Assembly (NCBI GenBank): GCA_012274445.1
Contig: JAAROD010000069.1
Coordinates: 682,001 to 746,000 of the forward strand
Direction: 5' to 3'
Length of the DNA: 64,000 nucleotides
From: Sclerotiophoma versabilis
Lineage: Eukaryota > Ascomycota > Dothideomycetes > Pleosporales > Didymellaceae
Shown: positions 11,268-23,465 of the stretch, in pieces
Position numbering within the stretch: position 1 is the first letter of the stretch
Layout of the letters: each line of letters begins with the position of its first letter
Translations under genes and position numbers: made by a program
Notes under the pieces: generated by a model
Told to the model about the DNA's origin: nothing
Seen by the model: the letters and a program-made list of their open reading frames with translations, nothing else
Database searches by the model: none

Positions 11268-11581
11268 AGAGTTGAAATGGTTCGAGAGAAATTTCGAGTC
11301 GACATGCCGTTCGATGGGTCCTGCCTGCATGCGAAGGCGCATAGCATAGCATAGCATCAGGGGATCTCTTGTACTTTGCACATCCACTTTTATGCTAGCA
11401 CATCAGTCTAGACAGATTCCCCACAGAGGAAAGAAAGCATCTTTGTCATCTTTATCACATTCCCATCTTGCATTTGGAACAAGACTTGGCTTGCTTGATA
11501 TTTTTATGTATGTATGTATATTTGTATTGATTAAGTCCAATGTCATCACGACGCGATTTCCAAACAACACTTCCTTGCCAC
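11268..11581. other. Convergent intergenic region
   Basis: 3' ends of the LysM gene (+) and the LTA4H gene (-) face each other here. It holds short imprecise repeats only, such as four catag-like units near 11340-11357 and a tatg run near 11506-11520. Confidence 0.6.
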
Positions 11582-13847
11582 TTACTTGCTCTCGTCCCCG
11601 AACAAATCCTTCTCCACCATCTGCCTACAAATCGGGTGGTAGAAATCCTTGTTCTTCTCAAACGTCTCGACAGCCAACTTGCGATCCGCTTCGTTGAGCA
11701 GCCTGAACAACGGCCTAACGAACTTCATCCTACCAATCTTGCCCAGCAACTCAGACGCAGGCTTGTACGTTTCCGGCGCCTTCGCTTTCAGGCCCAAGCA
11801 GAGGTAGCGGCTCGACACCTCGATGTTGGCTGTCTTGTTGTACCCGTACGTCTCGCCGAGGAGATGAATGTCCTGCGCGCTAAACGCCGTGCCGAAAGAC
11901 TGTAGGCGCTCGATGAAGACGACGGATTGGTTGGACACCCAGCCCTCAATGTCCGAGGCGTGTGGGGTGAAGGCGTCCTTGGAGCTGCCGGAGACAAGCG
12001 CCGACCACTTGTCGGCCAGCTGGTAGCATGTCTTGACGAGCGAGTCGTCGAAGTCGGGCTTCGGCGGGTATCCGGGCGCGTAGAACAGCTTGTCCCAGTC
12101 AAAGTTTGAGAGCTTGGCCGAAGCCTCGGCGTCGGAGGCGAAGAAGTCGAGCATGCACGCTTTGAAATCGTAGCTGTCGAGCGACTTTCTGGCAAAGGTG
12201 GAAAAGTAGTGCGGGATGAAGGTGTCCCACTTCTTCTTGCCCAGGAGGAGTTCGAACTGGTACAGAGCATGGAAGCCCTTCTCGTATGGGACCGAGCTGA
12301 AGGCATCATCTGGGTCCTGGCCCTTGAGGTTGGTGATGAGCTTGGTGTACTCGTGGTCGGCGCCGTGGCGCTCGATGCTCTCCTCGAGAGCTTTCCAGCC
12401 GATGATGGCGGAGAAGTGGCGGTGCGGCTCGCCGTGGATGTAGGCCTGGATACGACGCTCAAGATAGGTTGTCCAGCCTTCGTTGAGCCAGAAGTGCTCC
12501 CAGCTGGCGCAGGAAACGAGATTACCGGACCACGAGTGGGAGAGCTCGTGGGCGATAACATCGATGTTCTGCTTGTCGCCAGAAATGATCGAGGGCGTTG
12601 CGTAGGTCCAGACTGGGTTCTCCATACCGCCGTAGGGGAACGAAGGCGGGAGAATAAGGATGTTGTACTGTGTCCATTGGTAGTTGGGCGCAACAGTGGA
12701 TTCGATGGCCTTCATGAAGGGCTCGATTTCGCCTTCCAGCTCGCGCTGACATTCGAGCAGCTCCTCGGGGCCCGTCCAGACGGTGCTTCGTGGGCCGACA
12801 CTGGCACACGCTAGGTCACCGCTGGCAACAGCGAACAGATAGCTGTTGATCGGCACCTTCTGCTCGAACGTGTACTTGAGCGTACCCTGCTCGCCGTCCT
12901 TCTTAGGCGGCTGGTAGTCACTCGCGCCGGTGGGCAGACCAGAGGCAAGCACAGGGAGGTGCGAGCGTAGGGAGAAGCTGAATGTTGACTTGACATCCGG
13001 AGTATCCTGACAGGGGAATACCGAGCGGGCGTGAATGGCCTGACACTGACTGAACATATAGGGGTGTTTCTTGTTGGAAGTCTGGGCAGGCGTCATCCAT
13101 TGAAGTGCAGTGCACTTCTCCGTCGTTGAGACAGCGATAACAAGGCTGACAGTCTTTCCTTTGGGAATAGACGCAGGTAGGGTGATCTGCAAAGGAGCGC
13201 CATAGGGTTCAATGCGGTCTCCAACTTCAAACTTGGCAGTCTTTCCATCAACCTTGACTTCGGAGATGTCAAGAAAGCTGAATGATGTCAATTTTAAGCT
13301 CTCAAATTCTCAAGTCCGCTGCACTTGGGGCTTTCCCACTTTGGATTGCTTACCTGCTATCCAATACAATCTCCTTCACGTCCTCGTCCGTCAAGCTCTC
13401 CAAATCAAGCCCCACCGCACCACTCAAGATCTTGTGCTCAAAGTCGATCTCAAAGTCTACACTGGTATGCCTCGTAACGAAGTTATGGTAGTTAGACAGC
13501 GTGTTCGGATCTCTAGGCGTTCTAATCTCGACATTGGGGTCCGTCAACGGCTTAGTAACCATAGCAGCAGGAGCGCGATGCATGGTGGCGAACTGGGCTC
13601 TCGCTGTTGTATGTACTTCTCTTACTCTTGGCTGCACTCTCGGCTCTCTTGTATGGCTTGTCTGCGTCAAAGGCAGAACTGGAGCGGGGCTGTGTGATTG
13701 TGCTGGTTGTGCTTTCGAGGTGAAGTACCTACCACCTTCCAAACATGTCAAAGTTCGGAGGACCTGCGTGTTTTGTGCCGATCCAATCCGCGTTGCAGCT
13801 CCACACCTGACCGCCGCCAGGCGAGAAATCTGTGTGGGCAGCCGCAT
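11582..13847 (-). CDS. LAP2: Leukotriene-A4 hydrolase / aminopeptidase (M1 zinc metallopeptidase)
   Basis: Bifunctional M1-family aminopeptidase/epoxide hydrolase. Two exons: 13847-13354 and 13277-11582, joined in phase across a 76-nt intron, giving 729 residues. Hallmarks: the exopeptidase motif GGMEN, the zinc site HELSHSW with the third ligand Glu in WLNEGWTTYLERR, and the C-terminal helical domain beginning near YEKGFHALYQFE. The family is usually about 610-670 residues. Here an extra N-terminal stretch of about 88 residues, rich in Arg, Ser and Thr and poor in acidic residues, precedes MHRAPAAMVTKPLTDPNVEI, where ordinary LTA4H homology begins. That extension looks like a mitochondrial presequence. 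The inner ATG would give a cytosolic form; which one is used is not decidable here. Confidence 0.93.
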
Positions 13848-14704
13848 CGTATTTCTGATTCAACATGCGTCGGTGCACAGGATGTTTGCTTGATCAATAT
13901 CCAAGGTCTGTGTCCTCAGACGGGATGAATGCACGGTTTCGATGTGCGCCGTGCTCTGTGACGAATCGCGAGCTGAGATTGGATGCATCACCATACAAGC
14001 TTTTGCAAGCCGCGTACGATTCTAACCCTCAGCATTCAATTATCACTACCAACACTGCATAACTTGTGATCAAACGTGTATCATTGATTGCTTTTCATAG
14101 GGCGGCTTAGGGTCATCCATTCGCACGTACCCTGATGCACCTTTTCTCTATTCTAATGAAAACCCGTAAGAATGTGTGCGCCCATCCATGCTGTTGAAAC
14201 AAAAAGAAAAGCAGAAATGAAACGAAAACATAGTACCAAGACATTCACACGAAGACGAACAGTCTAATCTGCGCTGCGATCCAGAGGAAACGACAGCCGA
14301 TGTTGAGTAATACACTCACACCAGCGCTGACACCGCTGTGCTATGACATTATTGCCCAATTTGCCTCGAAAGCCAAACAGTTGTTGCGCCCCGTAAATGC
14401 TCTACGTCGTGAGGTAATTTCTAATGCTTTTTTGAGAGATGGCAACGAAGGAGAGTCGTAAGTCGAGCGACTGTGACCGCCATGGCTTGAGTGCAGATGT
14501 TTAATGAATCCTGTAACTCCGTTTTGTGATGCACCAGTTTGCGCTCGCCTGCGCGCTGGAAGGAAATAAATCGCTGATGAGGGTACTGTAGAACTGTGTG
14601 ATGATACACCAATGAGCCCATGTTCAAAGGCTGAAAGATAAGTTTTTTGTGATCCTCGGTCTCTTCGACAAGCATTCTCGCAGAAGGTGAAGACTCTTGA
14701 AAGG
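13848..14704. other. Intergenic: upstream of LTA4H gene
   Basis: Promoter side of the LTA4H gene and terminator side of the C2H2 regulator. No gene, RNA or repeat could be supported. Confidence 0.55.
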
Positions 14705-16649
14705 CTATTGTGGAAGGCTCTGAGGAGAGCTTTGGATGGAGCGTGAACTTTGGATAGGTGTAAAGAGATGCCTCATGTTGAGCGTGAGATCTTTGATGCC
14801 ATAGTCGTCTGCGACTGTGGTGGCCGAGCCAAAGTCGATGCCCTTCTGGCTGGAGTCGGCCGCAACATGTGTCCTGATTTGCTTAAGGAGGTTGAAAACA
14901 TGGCTGCAGCGCAAGTCTGCAGGTGCTGCCCATTCTTCTCTCCTTGAACTCCTCAGGAACAAACGGGCAAGGAAGTAGTAGTGTACGCCATCTCTGCAGA
15001 AGCCCAAACGAGGTTGCGTTGGAGGGTACTGTGTTGCCAGATCGATATCCCAGCAAGTCTTCCACAACTCGAGAGCCTGTACGGTTGATCGAAGGAGCTG
15101 TTGGACTTGTTCACTGACACCGTTGGGCGGAGTAGCTGGCCCGTCGGGAGTGCTGGCGCCACTTGTAGAGACGCGCCTGAGGAGCTGGCGTTGAATATTG
15201 AATATCTGAACGTGGATTGCGTGTATGAGAACTGAACATCGTTAGTCCAGCTATCCAGGAAAACACTTGAACGAGGACACTTACGGAATTTGCCGAACGC
15301 GTTGGTACTCCGTTCGGGTAGCTGGCCCTGTGGTCCTCTGTAAAGGACCTGCAAAGCCTCTGACATGCCTAGTTGCTTTGCGCGCCTGCTTCCAGATGCA
15401 TTTGCAACCTGTGCTGCTTCTCCTCGCAGTCCTAACGCATTTGCGCACTCCCCTTCTGTCTTCGCTTCCCAAGCTGCATCGTCTGCTGGCAACGAAACCT
15501 TGATCTCGTTGACGTCAAATTGCGGCTGCGCGTTGAAAAAGATCGTGCTAGCTGCGTCGATGAGAAAGATGTATGCCATCGCTCTGACTCGCTTTTCGTT
15601 CTCAACCCAGGAAGCCCAGTTCCATGAAGCGACTTCATCACCAGTGATAGGACCTGGCTCGTGCAGAGAGCTGAACCCAGGGTTGGTGCGAGGAAGAGGC
15701 TGCAGGAAACCTGCCCGACGGGTGATATTGGCAAAGATAAAGAATTCTTCTCGTCCTTGTTGCCGTTGTTGTTGACTACCATGCCAGAGAAAGAGACTAT
15801 GAAGCAGACACAGAGCTTCAAACTCCTCTATGTCAGTCGGGCAATGCCTGTTGGGATCCAGGACGTAGTGCTGATTTTGGGCCATCTTATAGATGTGGCT
15901 TGAACGCAACACCACACCGCGGATGAGTTCCATGAACCAGCGCACTGACTTCGGGGTCATCCGATCAGAGTAGACAGCGCCGATACAGCACATGGCAAGA
16001 ACAAGGCCTTCATTTGCAGCTATTGGATCGAAGGTGGGAGTGTGAATAAGTGGCCAATGGACATGGAAGTGTTTGTATTCGCGGAGAAGATGGTTGATGT
16101 TGTCAGGGGTAAGAATGCCTTTGAGTGCTTCGTAAGAATAGGCATCGTTGGATCCGGGAGCCAGGAGTGACGCATTGGGAAAGCAGAAGTTGAGCAGAGC
16201 CTCGGCCTTTTGTTGGAGGGGATCAGAGGAAGTAGGTGGCCAATTTTCAATGAAAGGAATGGAATCGACGAAACCGGGATTCGAGTATAAGCCTGTGAAC
16301 ATGGTATCATATTTTGGAGTATCATCTGTGTTGTTCTAAAAGGTACCGGTCAGAACGCCAGTCGCTTTATGTTGGTTTGGGCCACCTGCCATACTGGATC
16401 CATTCGTGAAGTGTGATTCTCCGTTGACTCCGTTGAAGGCGCCGCCGTTTCGCCACAAAGAGCCGTCCTGGCCGTTGGGGATGCCGTCGACAGTGGGCAT
16501 GGAGGTGACACCGTAGGAAGCTGGGTCACCGCCCTCCGACTTGACTGGCATGTTGTTCTGCGCCATGTCGTTGTTGACAGCGGCGTGGTTGTAATTGAAG
16601 TGGTTTGCCGGGTCTGCAGCGGCCGCGTTGTTTTGCTGTTGCTGCTGTT

Positions 16650-16681
<32 letters not shown>

Positions 16682-17848
16682 TGCTGCTGTTGCTGTTGCG
16701 CCGCGAACGAATTAGCGTCGTGTGACACAGCGTTTGCCATCCCATTAGAACGGTAGTCGTTGAAGTTCAGACGCGCCTGTCCATACGTATCCAATGCGGA
16801 CATGCTCCTCCTGTTCTCCTCGACACTGCTGCCAGGGCGGTTAATCAAGCTGTTGGAGCGCGACGTCCTGGCAGACATCGAGTGCTGATCAGCGATGGAG
16901 GGCAGATCGCCGCCATATCCATTGGGAGCGACAGCGGGCATCTGCGGCATACCCATGGCGTAGCCTGCGTCAGAGTATGGCATTGAAGTGCCCGAGATGT
17001 GGTTGAGGTATGAGGTGGCCTCGGCGCCATTTGGCGGGCGGTTCTTCTGCAGATGCTGTTGCGCATGTTGCAGATGGTTGGCACCGGTAGGGTTGCCACG
17101 GCGGATGGAGCACTTCTGGAAATGACGCTTCAGAATATCACTTCGGCTGAAGGTGTCCTTGCACAGATGGCATTGGTAGGGTCGCTCGCCGGTGTCTTCA
17201 TTACGTTAGAGTCCGCACGACAAGGTGGGAGGCGGTGTACTTACGTCGCAATAGATGGCGCTTCAAATGCTTCAGGTGCAGATACGTTTTGTTGCAATGA
17301 GGGCACTCATATTTGCCATCCGCGTTCTTTGTCGCTTGGGTAGGCGCTTTTCCGGCGGCGGGGGCTGGCCGACCAGGGTGTGTAGGCAGAACACCGCGAC
17401 GACCTTGCTGACCGACGACGTGCACAGGCTCAGGCTCCTGGTTCGCAAGAACAGGAGGGTGAGGGTACAGCGAGGGGTGGTTCATACCCATGCCAGCTGC
17501 TGGGCCACCCATCTGGTTGTTGTGAGCCGCTGCGGTGGGTAGCAGAGGGGCTTGCGAGTATGCCGACGACATGGGCATGTAGGAGGGCGAGGGTTGGATG
17601 GGCCTCAGCGGCGGGTGCTGTAGCGGGGGCATGGTGCTATTGCCGTTTGACGCAGACGATACAGGCGTGTGAGGCGGCTGCGGCGTCTGGGGGTTGCTGT
17701 GATGGCCGCCGTACAGCGAAGGGAACGAGGCGGCGCTGTGAAGAGGAGGCAGCGTGGGCAGAGACTGCTGCGCGCCCGTGTAGGACTGCTGGCCCAAGCC
17801 CTGGTACTGTGGAAGGCCAGGCTGGCGGAAGCGGTCGGGGGCATCCAT
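14705..17848 (-). CDS. C2H2 zinc-finger transcription factor with fungal-specific regulatory domain (Klf1-like)
   Basis: About 990 residues. Exons: 17848-17245, 17195-16395, 16325-15285, 15231-14705. Two tandem C2H2 fingers straddle the first intron: YECPHCNKTYLHLKHLKRH, then the linker TGERPYQCHLCKDTFSRSD and ILKRHFQKC. A Pro/Ser/His-rich N-terminus precedes them. After the fingers comes a polyglutamine run of about 17 residues (near 16632-16695), then the fungal-specific transcription factor middle region: LLREYKHFHVHWPLIHTPTF, EFEALCLLHSLFLW and REEFFIFANITRRAGFL. The second junction is weak: a TAG at 16336-16338 lies in the same frame as both flanking exons. I place a 69-nt intron (16394-16326, GTATGG donor) to remove it. 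Resemblance to fission-yeast Klf1 is from memory of family layout. Confidence 0.82.
16632..16695 (-). repeat. CAG/CAA polyglutamine tract in the C2H2 regulator
   Basis: Forward strand reads as mixed tgc/tgt/ttg trinucleotides, i.e. CAG and CAA codons on the coding strand. It encodes about 17 Gln inside the regulator. Mixed codons suggest an older, less slippage-prone tract. Confidence 0.85.
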
Positions 17849-20800
17849 GGTGGAGGAGGTCAGGACGCTATGAGGAAGTCGTGAAAGGTGTTGATGAGGG
17901 TGAGACGCGACCAATTGGTGGTGTCGGTGACGATCTCATTCGACGAACCCCAGGTTCGAGCGACGCGTGTGACGGCTGGTAATGCGCCGACTGGGCAGCA
18001 CAAGTAGGGTAGGATGGGGAACGGAGGTCCACGAAAGAAGAAGCTTTGTGGAGCCCGTGTGGGGGAGTGAGATGAATGGAGACTGCAGATACGCGACGGC
18101 AGCTACTCCGTGAAGGGATTGATGGCGGTGCCCACAGTTGTCTGGGAGCAAACTGGTGAGGAGTAGTGGCGACGGCCGAGGTGGCGGTCAGATGGTGATG
18201 GGGAGAATAATCTGCGAGCTATGATGATGAGGGCTCTGCTCGGACGGTTCTCTAGCGAGCCAGGGACTGCGGCGCGTGTGTGTGCGGGTGATCGAGGGAG
18301 GGCCCACTTTCAGCCTCCAAAATCGATAACGGGCAGGTGCAGGTGGAGAGCAGGAGGCACGAGCAGTTAGGCAAGTGAGACCCACGAAAAGCTGTCGACG
18401 ATGGGGTAGGGACTGGAGGAGGGGTGATACGCAGTGAAACTACTTCGGCGAAGTTTTTTTGCGCGAGTGAAGAGCCAGCGACGCCGATGTCCCGCGCACA
18501 ATTCCTGCTTCTGTGCTCAAGTCTGTGGCCGGGTCTTGCCGGAGTATGTTGTGCCTGAAGAATGGTTTGCGAGGAGCAAGAGAAGTGGGAAGGGCAGGCG
18601 ACGGGTCCCACTAGAGGCTTTTTGAGACAGCGGCAAACGCGTTCGGCTGCGTAGGCTTACGAAATACTGCTAGTAGGGTGATGGGTAGAGTGATGGACAC
18701 ACTGGCCGACCCAGAAACCAGCACTACGACAGGCACGTGATGGCAGCGGACGAGGACTTTTCACATACGCGATACTGCTGCTGGGAGGCATTCGCGGTGC
18801 CGTCTTTGCTGAGCGAGTAGACGCCTTGCAAAGCTTCGTTCCAAGCTGCGATAGGCTCGCTGATATCTGCTAGCCATGCAGAATGCCCAATTGTGTTTCT
18901 GTATGTAATCTCTATTATCCTATTCTACGCGCCCTTCGCGCTCTTGAGTCGTGACATGTTCGCACAGGACCATCTGGGGTTGTGCTATGAATCGATGTCT
19001 TCCAGTGCGGTTTCATCCCGCCATGGACGCACGGCAGCAAATCGATAAGAGCCTCAAAGGCGTTAGGCACTCCGTCATCCGGTGGCTACATGAACCAAAC
19101 TCTGTCGCGCCTGCAGGTTGGCTACAAAATTTTCGGACAACGGTTGCTCTTTGTTCTACACCTCTGGAGCTATTCGCCGTCTCAAGACTCTGTTTGTGAA
19201 GATTGTATGCCCGTCAAAAGCTGCGCACAGAGACTGGACGACTTCGAAGCAACTGTGCCGAACGACGTGCTGCGGCGGCTGTGGCTGGCTTCGGCTTCCA
19301 AGGGTCTTCCTATTCCCGCAGCCGATGAAACTGAACGTGTCCCATGCAGGCAATCAATGTTTGTTTCTCGAATTGCAGGAAGTCACAGTTGATCCGGACA
19401 ACCAGCGCATCAACCGCTGCTCTTCTTCGACTGATGGTGTCCGCCGCTATTGGTGCTGCTCAACACACGGTCGCCGAGGTTCACGACGAGGTGAAAAGGT
19501 TGGGAATGACGTGAATCTTAGCTTCTGCCGAGGCTTTAGCAAGGATACCTGGCAATCTTGCAACGGCGGACCTTCGGTCTTCGTTCGCGCACCAAACACC
19601 AGTCTTCGAGAAGCTGCACAGAAATTCTCGAAACTGTTTGCACTGCAGTGCAGGTATGATCTGATTTGCGAACAGAATCTGTTCGTTACTTATGCGCCGC
19701 TACTGTACTCGTGTCAACCAGACGCAGTTGAATAAGGGCCTGTCCAGTCCCAAGGTCAGCTTATGCATACTCGTGTACAATACGGTTAGCGCACATTGTC
19801 CACGATACCAGCAAACGCAACGGGCTGACGATGTTGCATCTCAAAGCGGCATCCCGACCGCGGAAACCGGCAATTGATCGTATATTGTGACACATCCGAT
19901 ACGCGCACAATTTGAATGCTACCTCGTAGCAGGCGCTGCCCGTGGCTTTTGTCAACCGCTGAAGTTTCGCGTTGCATTTGCTTGGCTTGGCGGTTTTTTT
20001 CGCGACTCAACGGTATACGGCGTACGAACAGCAGGCCGCGGCGTTCCGTTTTGATGGGAGAGCATGGCCGACTAGATTCGCAGAAATTTCTCGCCATCTA
20101 TGACAACTGTCTGGGCATCTTTGTGAGCTTGGAGGCATCCAGGGTTCAGAGATAAACAGCGGTACATGGTCGGTACCGCGCCGGTGTGCCCCCACGTGTT
20201 TCGCGCATCTGTGGGATGCTTGCTGCAGGCCTTGTAGACGAGTTGCCCAACCAGTGCAGCGCTTCTTGGAAGCTTTGCTGTTCTAGCAATTTCGGCCGAC
20301 GCTTTGCCCTCCCAGGTTTCTGCAATGATCAAGCCTGCACGAGCACTTTGATGTGCTGGCATTCTCGCAGCGCAAATCTGAGTGACCAAAAGCGAGTTTG
20401 AAAAGGACAGACTTGCATCTTCAACGATGTTCAAATAAGCTCAGTCCCACTCCACGGTTACATACCCGCATCTGGGAGTGGATGATTTCGGTTGTGGGCA
20501 AAGAGTGGGCTGCGCTTCCACTCATCTCGCAACTCGACACGGAAGGAACGGCGAGCCGTAGAGCGAAAATGTCGTGCAGCTGACTCGCTTGGCCAGACAT
20601 CGCGGCACCCTGCTCAAGCGGCCACCTTGTCACCTTGACACCTTGTCTGCTTGAAATTCCGGTAATGAGTAGCGCGGAAGAAACACGGAAATGTCGGTGA
20701 AGGGATTCAAGGTCTGGTCAGTGCTGCCTGATCTGGGCTTCGCGGCACCGGAAGAATAGTTCCAGCAAATTCCAGGTGGCTGGGTGATGCTGTACTTGGC

Positions 20801-21233
20801 CGAGTATAAGCGGTCTACCAATGTCCGATCCGACCTTGTTTCGCAATGTACGGCGCCTCGTTGCGAGACTGCTTCGTACATGTGAGCATTGTCATGGCGT
20901 GCTTAGGGAGGCTTGTAATGTCACGACTTGTTGTTTTGGCGGACGGAGACGAAACCGCAAGCCTCACAAAACGCGTAAGACCCCGGTCACGCTTGAACCT
21001 GTGTCAGTATGTGTCAGTGGGTGTAGTACTCACTCGCGTGCTTGATATGAAATGCGCTGCTGGCTGAGACAGCTTTGTTATTATCAGGCTGGCTCTAAGC
21101 TCTTCCACGTTATGACTTTCTCCTGATCAAGCTCGGACGTCACCGAGCTTTCTAGAACAGCAGGAGAACCTTCTGCACGGCAACGACAATAGTACATATC
21201 GCAACACCAAGTCATGCATCAAGGTGGAAATCA
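17849..21233. other. 3.4-kb stretch without a supported gene
   Basis: The left 0.7-0.8 kb is probably the promoter and leader of the C2H2 regulator; long leaders are common for fungal transcription factors. The rest contains only short open frames (the longest about 205 codons at 19118-19735) without recognisable motifs, and no clear splice-linked exon series on either strand. No tRNA, transposon ends or tandem repeats were seen. Confidence 0.5.
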
Positions 21234-21707
21234 ATGAACCGATTCAAGCAACTCACCCCTTTTCTGCGACCGCGCAGCCACGTTCTGAGAACACGCGTCC
21301 AAATATTGAATACACGCAACCCAACTTTCACGCGCGCAATGGCATCCAACGCATCAAACACGCCAAACACACAGGTCGAGTCTGAGCCAACAAGCGAACA
21401 GAACACTTCGCAAGCCCAGCAGACCCAGCCAAGCACTTCAGGCGCCCAAGCATCGGCGCCGCACGCACCCCTCCCCCTGCCAGAGCCTACATCTGACGCG
21501 ACACAACTCAACGTCAACGGCGAGGGCGTCAAACTGGATCACTTGGGACCGCTTGTCGTCAACAAAGACGGGACACTATCGAGGATCGCCAACTGGGACA
21601 AGATGGCCGACATTGAGAAGCAGAACACCCTTAGGATTCTGGGGAAGAGGAATCAGCTCAGGCTAGGGGATCTGAGGGGAGAGGGGACGGGCGAGGGGAA
21701 GCAGTAA
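21234..21707 (+). CDS. Small conserved protein with probable mitochondrial presequence
   Basis: 157 residues, one exon. The first 36 residues are Arg-rich and free of acidic residues (MNRFKQLTPFLRPRSHVLRT and on), as in mitochondrial presequences; a second ATG at MASNASNTP could give a shorter form. A Ser/Thr/Gln/Pro linker follows. The C-terminal 60 residues are the conserved part: LDHLGPLVVNKDGTLSRIAN, WDKMADIEKQNTLRILGKRN and QLRL. I recall this GTxSRIxNW...E...TLRxLxKRNxxRL pattern from small uncharacterised proteins of fungi, plants and some bacteria. No biochemical role is known to me. Confidence 0.75.
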   Translation: MNRFKQLTPFLRPRSHVLRTRVQILNTRNPTFTRAMASNASNTPNTQVESEPTSEQNTSQAQQTQPSTSGAQASAPHAPLPLPEPTSDATQLNVNGEGVKLDHLGPLVVNKDGTLSRIANWDKMADIEKQNTLRILGKRNQLRLGDLRGEGTGEGKQ

Positions 21708-22168
21708 ATATGGTTTGTAGTGAGAAGTTACGCATTGCATGTTTCCGCAATAGAACGGAAGTATCGGTGTTTCGCCTGAGAGGATTAAAGGATGGACCAG
21801 AGTTAAAATACCCGGCAGGAAGTTATTTGAATGAGAACGCATTGAATTGAACAACATGATCGTTACAAGGACCTACTTTGCAATGTGACAAACTCAAGGG
21901 GTCGGCCACCAACATTTGAACTGGAGATTCTCAGTGATCTAACGGGTGTGTGAGACCGATGTGATGACCTTGTGCGACATCGATCCCTGCGTGATCTATG
22001 AGAAGATGAAGATACAGATAGTTGTCAGCGGCACATATTGCAGAAAGAAAAAAGCTTTGAGAGGTCTGTGTAGGTTAAAGAGATAACCATAGCGTGACGA
22101 AGACCTTAGTGTAAACCAAAGGGTATATATTTATCTTACGCTCAACAATTTTTATAAATCACAGCAAA
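21708..22168. other. Intergenic before tRNA-Val
   Basis: 3' UTR of the small conserved gene, then AT-richer sequence with a TATA-like stretch (tatatatttatc at about 22123-22134) some 40 bp upstream of the tRNA. Nothing else seen. Confidence 0.5.
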
Positions 22169-22254
22169 GGTTCGATGGTGTAGTTGGTTATCACGTCAGT
22201 CTAACATTCCAGTTGGATCACTGAAGGTCTCCAGTTCAAGTCTGGGTCGAATCA
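22169..22254 (+). tRNA. tRNA-Val (anticodon AAC) with a 12-nt intron
   Basis: 86 nt fold into a standard cloverleaf. Acceptor stem GGTTCGA/TCGAATC (one G-T pair) plus discriminator A; D arm GTG...CAC; anticodon stem TCAGT/ACTGA; loop C-T-A-A-C-A with AAC anticodon; T arm TCCAG-TTCAAGT-CTGGG. A 12-nt intron (TTCCAGTTGGAT) sits one base 3' of the anticodon, the canonical position for nuclear tRNA introns. A T-run for RNA polymerase III termination follows at 22256-22260. Confidence 0.93.
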
Positions 22255-23465
22255 GCTTTTTGTACTCATACAACGAGTATGCACAGTTTCTTTTTGATCT
22301 TCTTTTTTGCGCTGCAACCCAGCTCGAGGACTGGCTCGGCCTCATCGCATTCTAATGCCATGATTGGTATGAGGTTTGATGTAATTGGCGTTGCGATATA
22401 ATTTTTTTCTCATGCATAGGTTTGTCAATACAAACGGAAAATCGCACCAAGACTGATGGTTACCTCCAAACGTCCCTCCGAATGTCTCTCACTGTACCCA
22501 TAACCGAATTTTGTGGCTTACAACGACAGGACACACTTTTCACCAATCAACTTATACTTATACGTTAGTTCAAGGCTGTATTCATTCTTTCTGTATCCAC
22601 TATACACAACATGACCAAACTCACCGCAACGTTAATCACCAACGGGGTCATCTTCAATGTGAAATCAGACTTCACTTATCGAACTAAACCATCAGAATGC
22701 CTTCACCAATCAAGGGATTCCACATGCTCCCCGTGAGAATACTAAGACGCTCGTCTCTGAAGATGCACCGCCACTGAGCCATGGACTAACACAGCCCAAC
22801 AACCTGTAGCATTTCAGCTTCGAAAGGCCTCTCTCAACGACATGTTATAAAGCGAGGGGCTATTTAAGGTATTGTGAACAAGGACTGGTTTTTATCTTGT
22901 GGTGTTGCTGTTTGCTGAAGCCAAGTATCTGTTCGATGGCGATGCTCACCCATCACACTGACGCCATTTGGTCAAGCTCTGATGAGAGCAATTGCAATTG
23001 CAACACTTGCGCTAGACGAGTAGAAATCTTCTGCAGGTTGCTGACTTTGTGTGGGTTCTGTTGCTAAAACCTGCCAACTCGCGTTTGATGTGATCAACAT
23101 TGATGGTGAGGCGATCCTCGATGCGTAACGGGTGCTAGACCACAAAACGGTTGGCAAATCTCTTCTGTTTGTATGCTGATTCTGGATCTGATATGACCCC
23201 GAATCTACGGAACAGATTGTTGAGGTCATCATCCTCGTGCCCAGATTCGGTATCAACATCCACCACAGCTGCTATGTATGCTCTATTCGCAATCCTCACG
23301 GTTGAGCGTTGATGGTTCTTTAACCGCCTATCCTTGTATTAGCTGTGATGTGATGGCATAGACAAAGACCTACATGCTGTTGCATCTCCAACAAATCTAG
23401 GGCGCAGCAGCCATGCGTGGCTCTCGGCGGCGACGTCTTCGTCCTTTCTGCTCTATGGATGTCCC
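22255..23465. other. Intergenic, 1.2 kb, no supported gene
   Basis: Relatively AT-rich sequence between tRNA-Val and the 3' end of TIP41. Only short open frames without motifs. Confidence 0.5.

Noticed and set aside
19118..19735. 205-codon plus-strand open frame
   Set aside because: No motif, atypical composition, no convincing promoter or splice partners.
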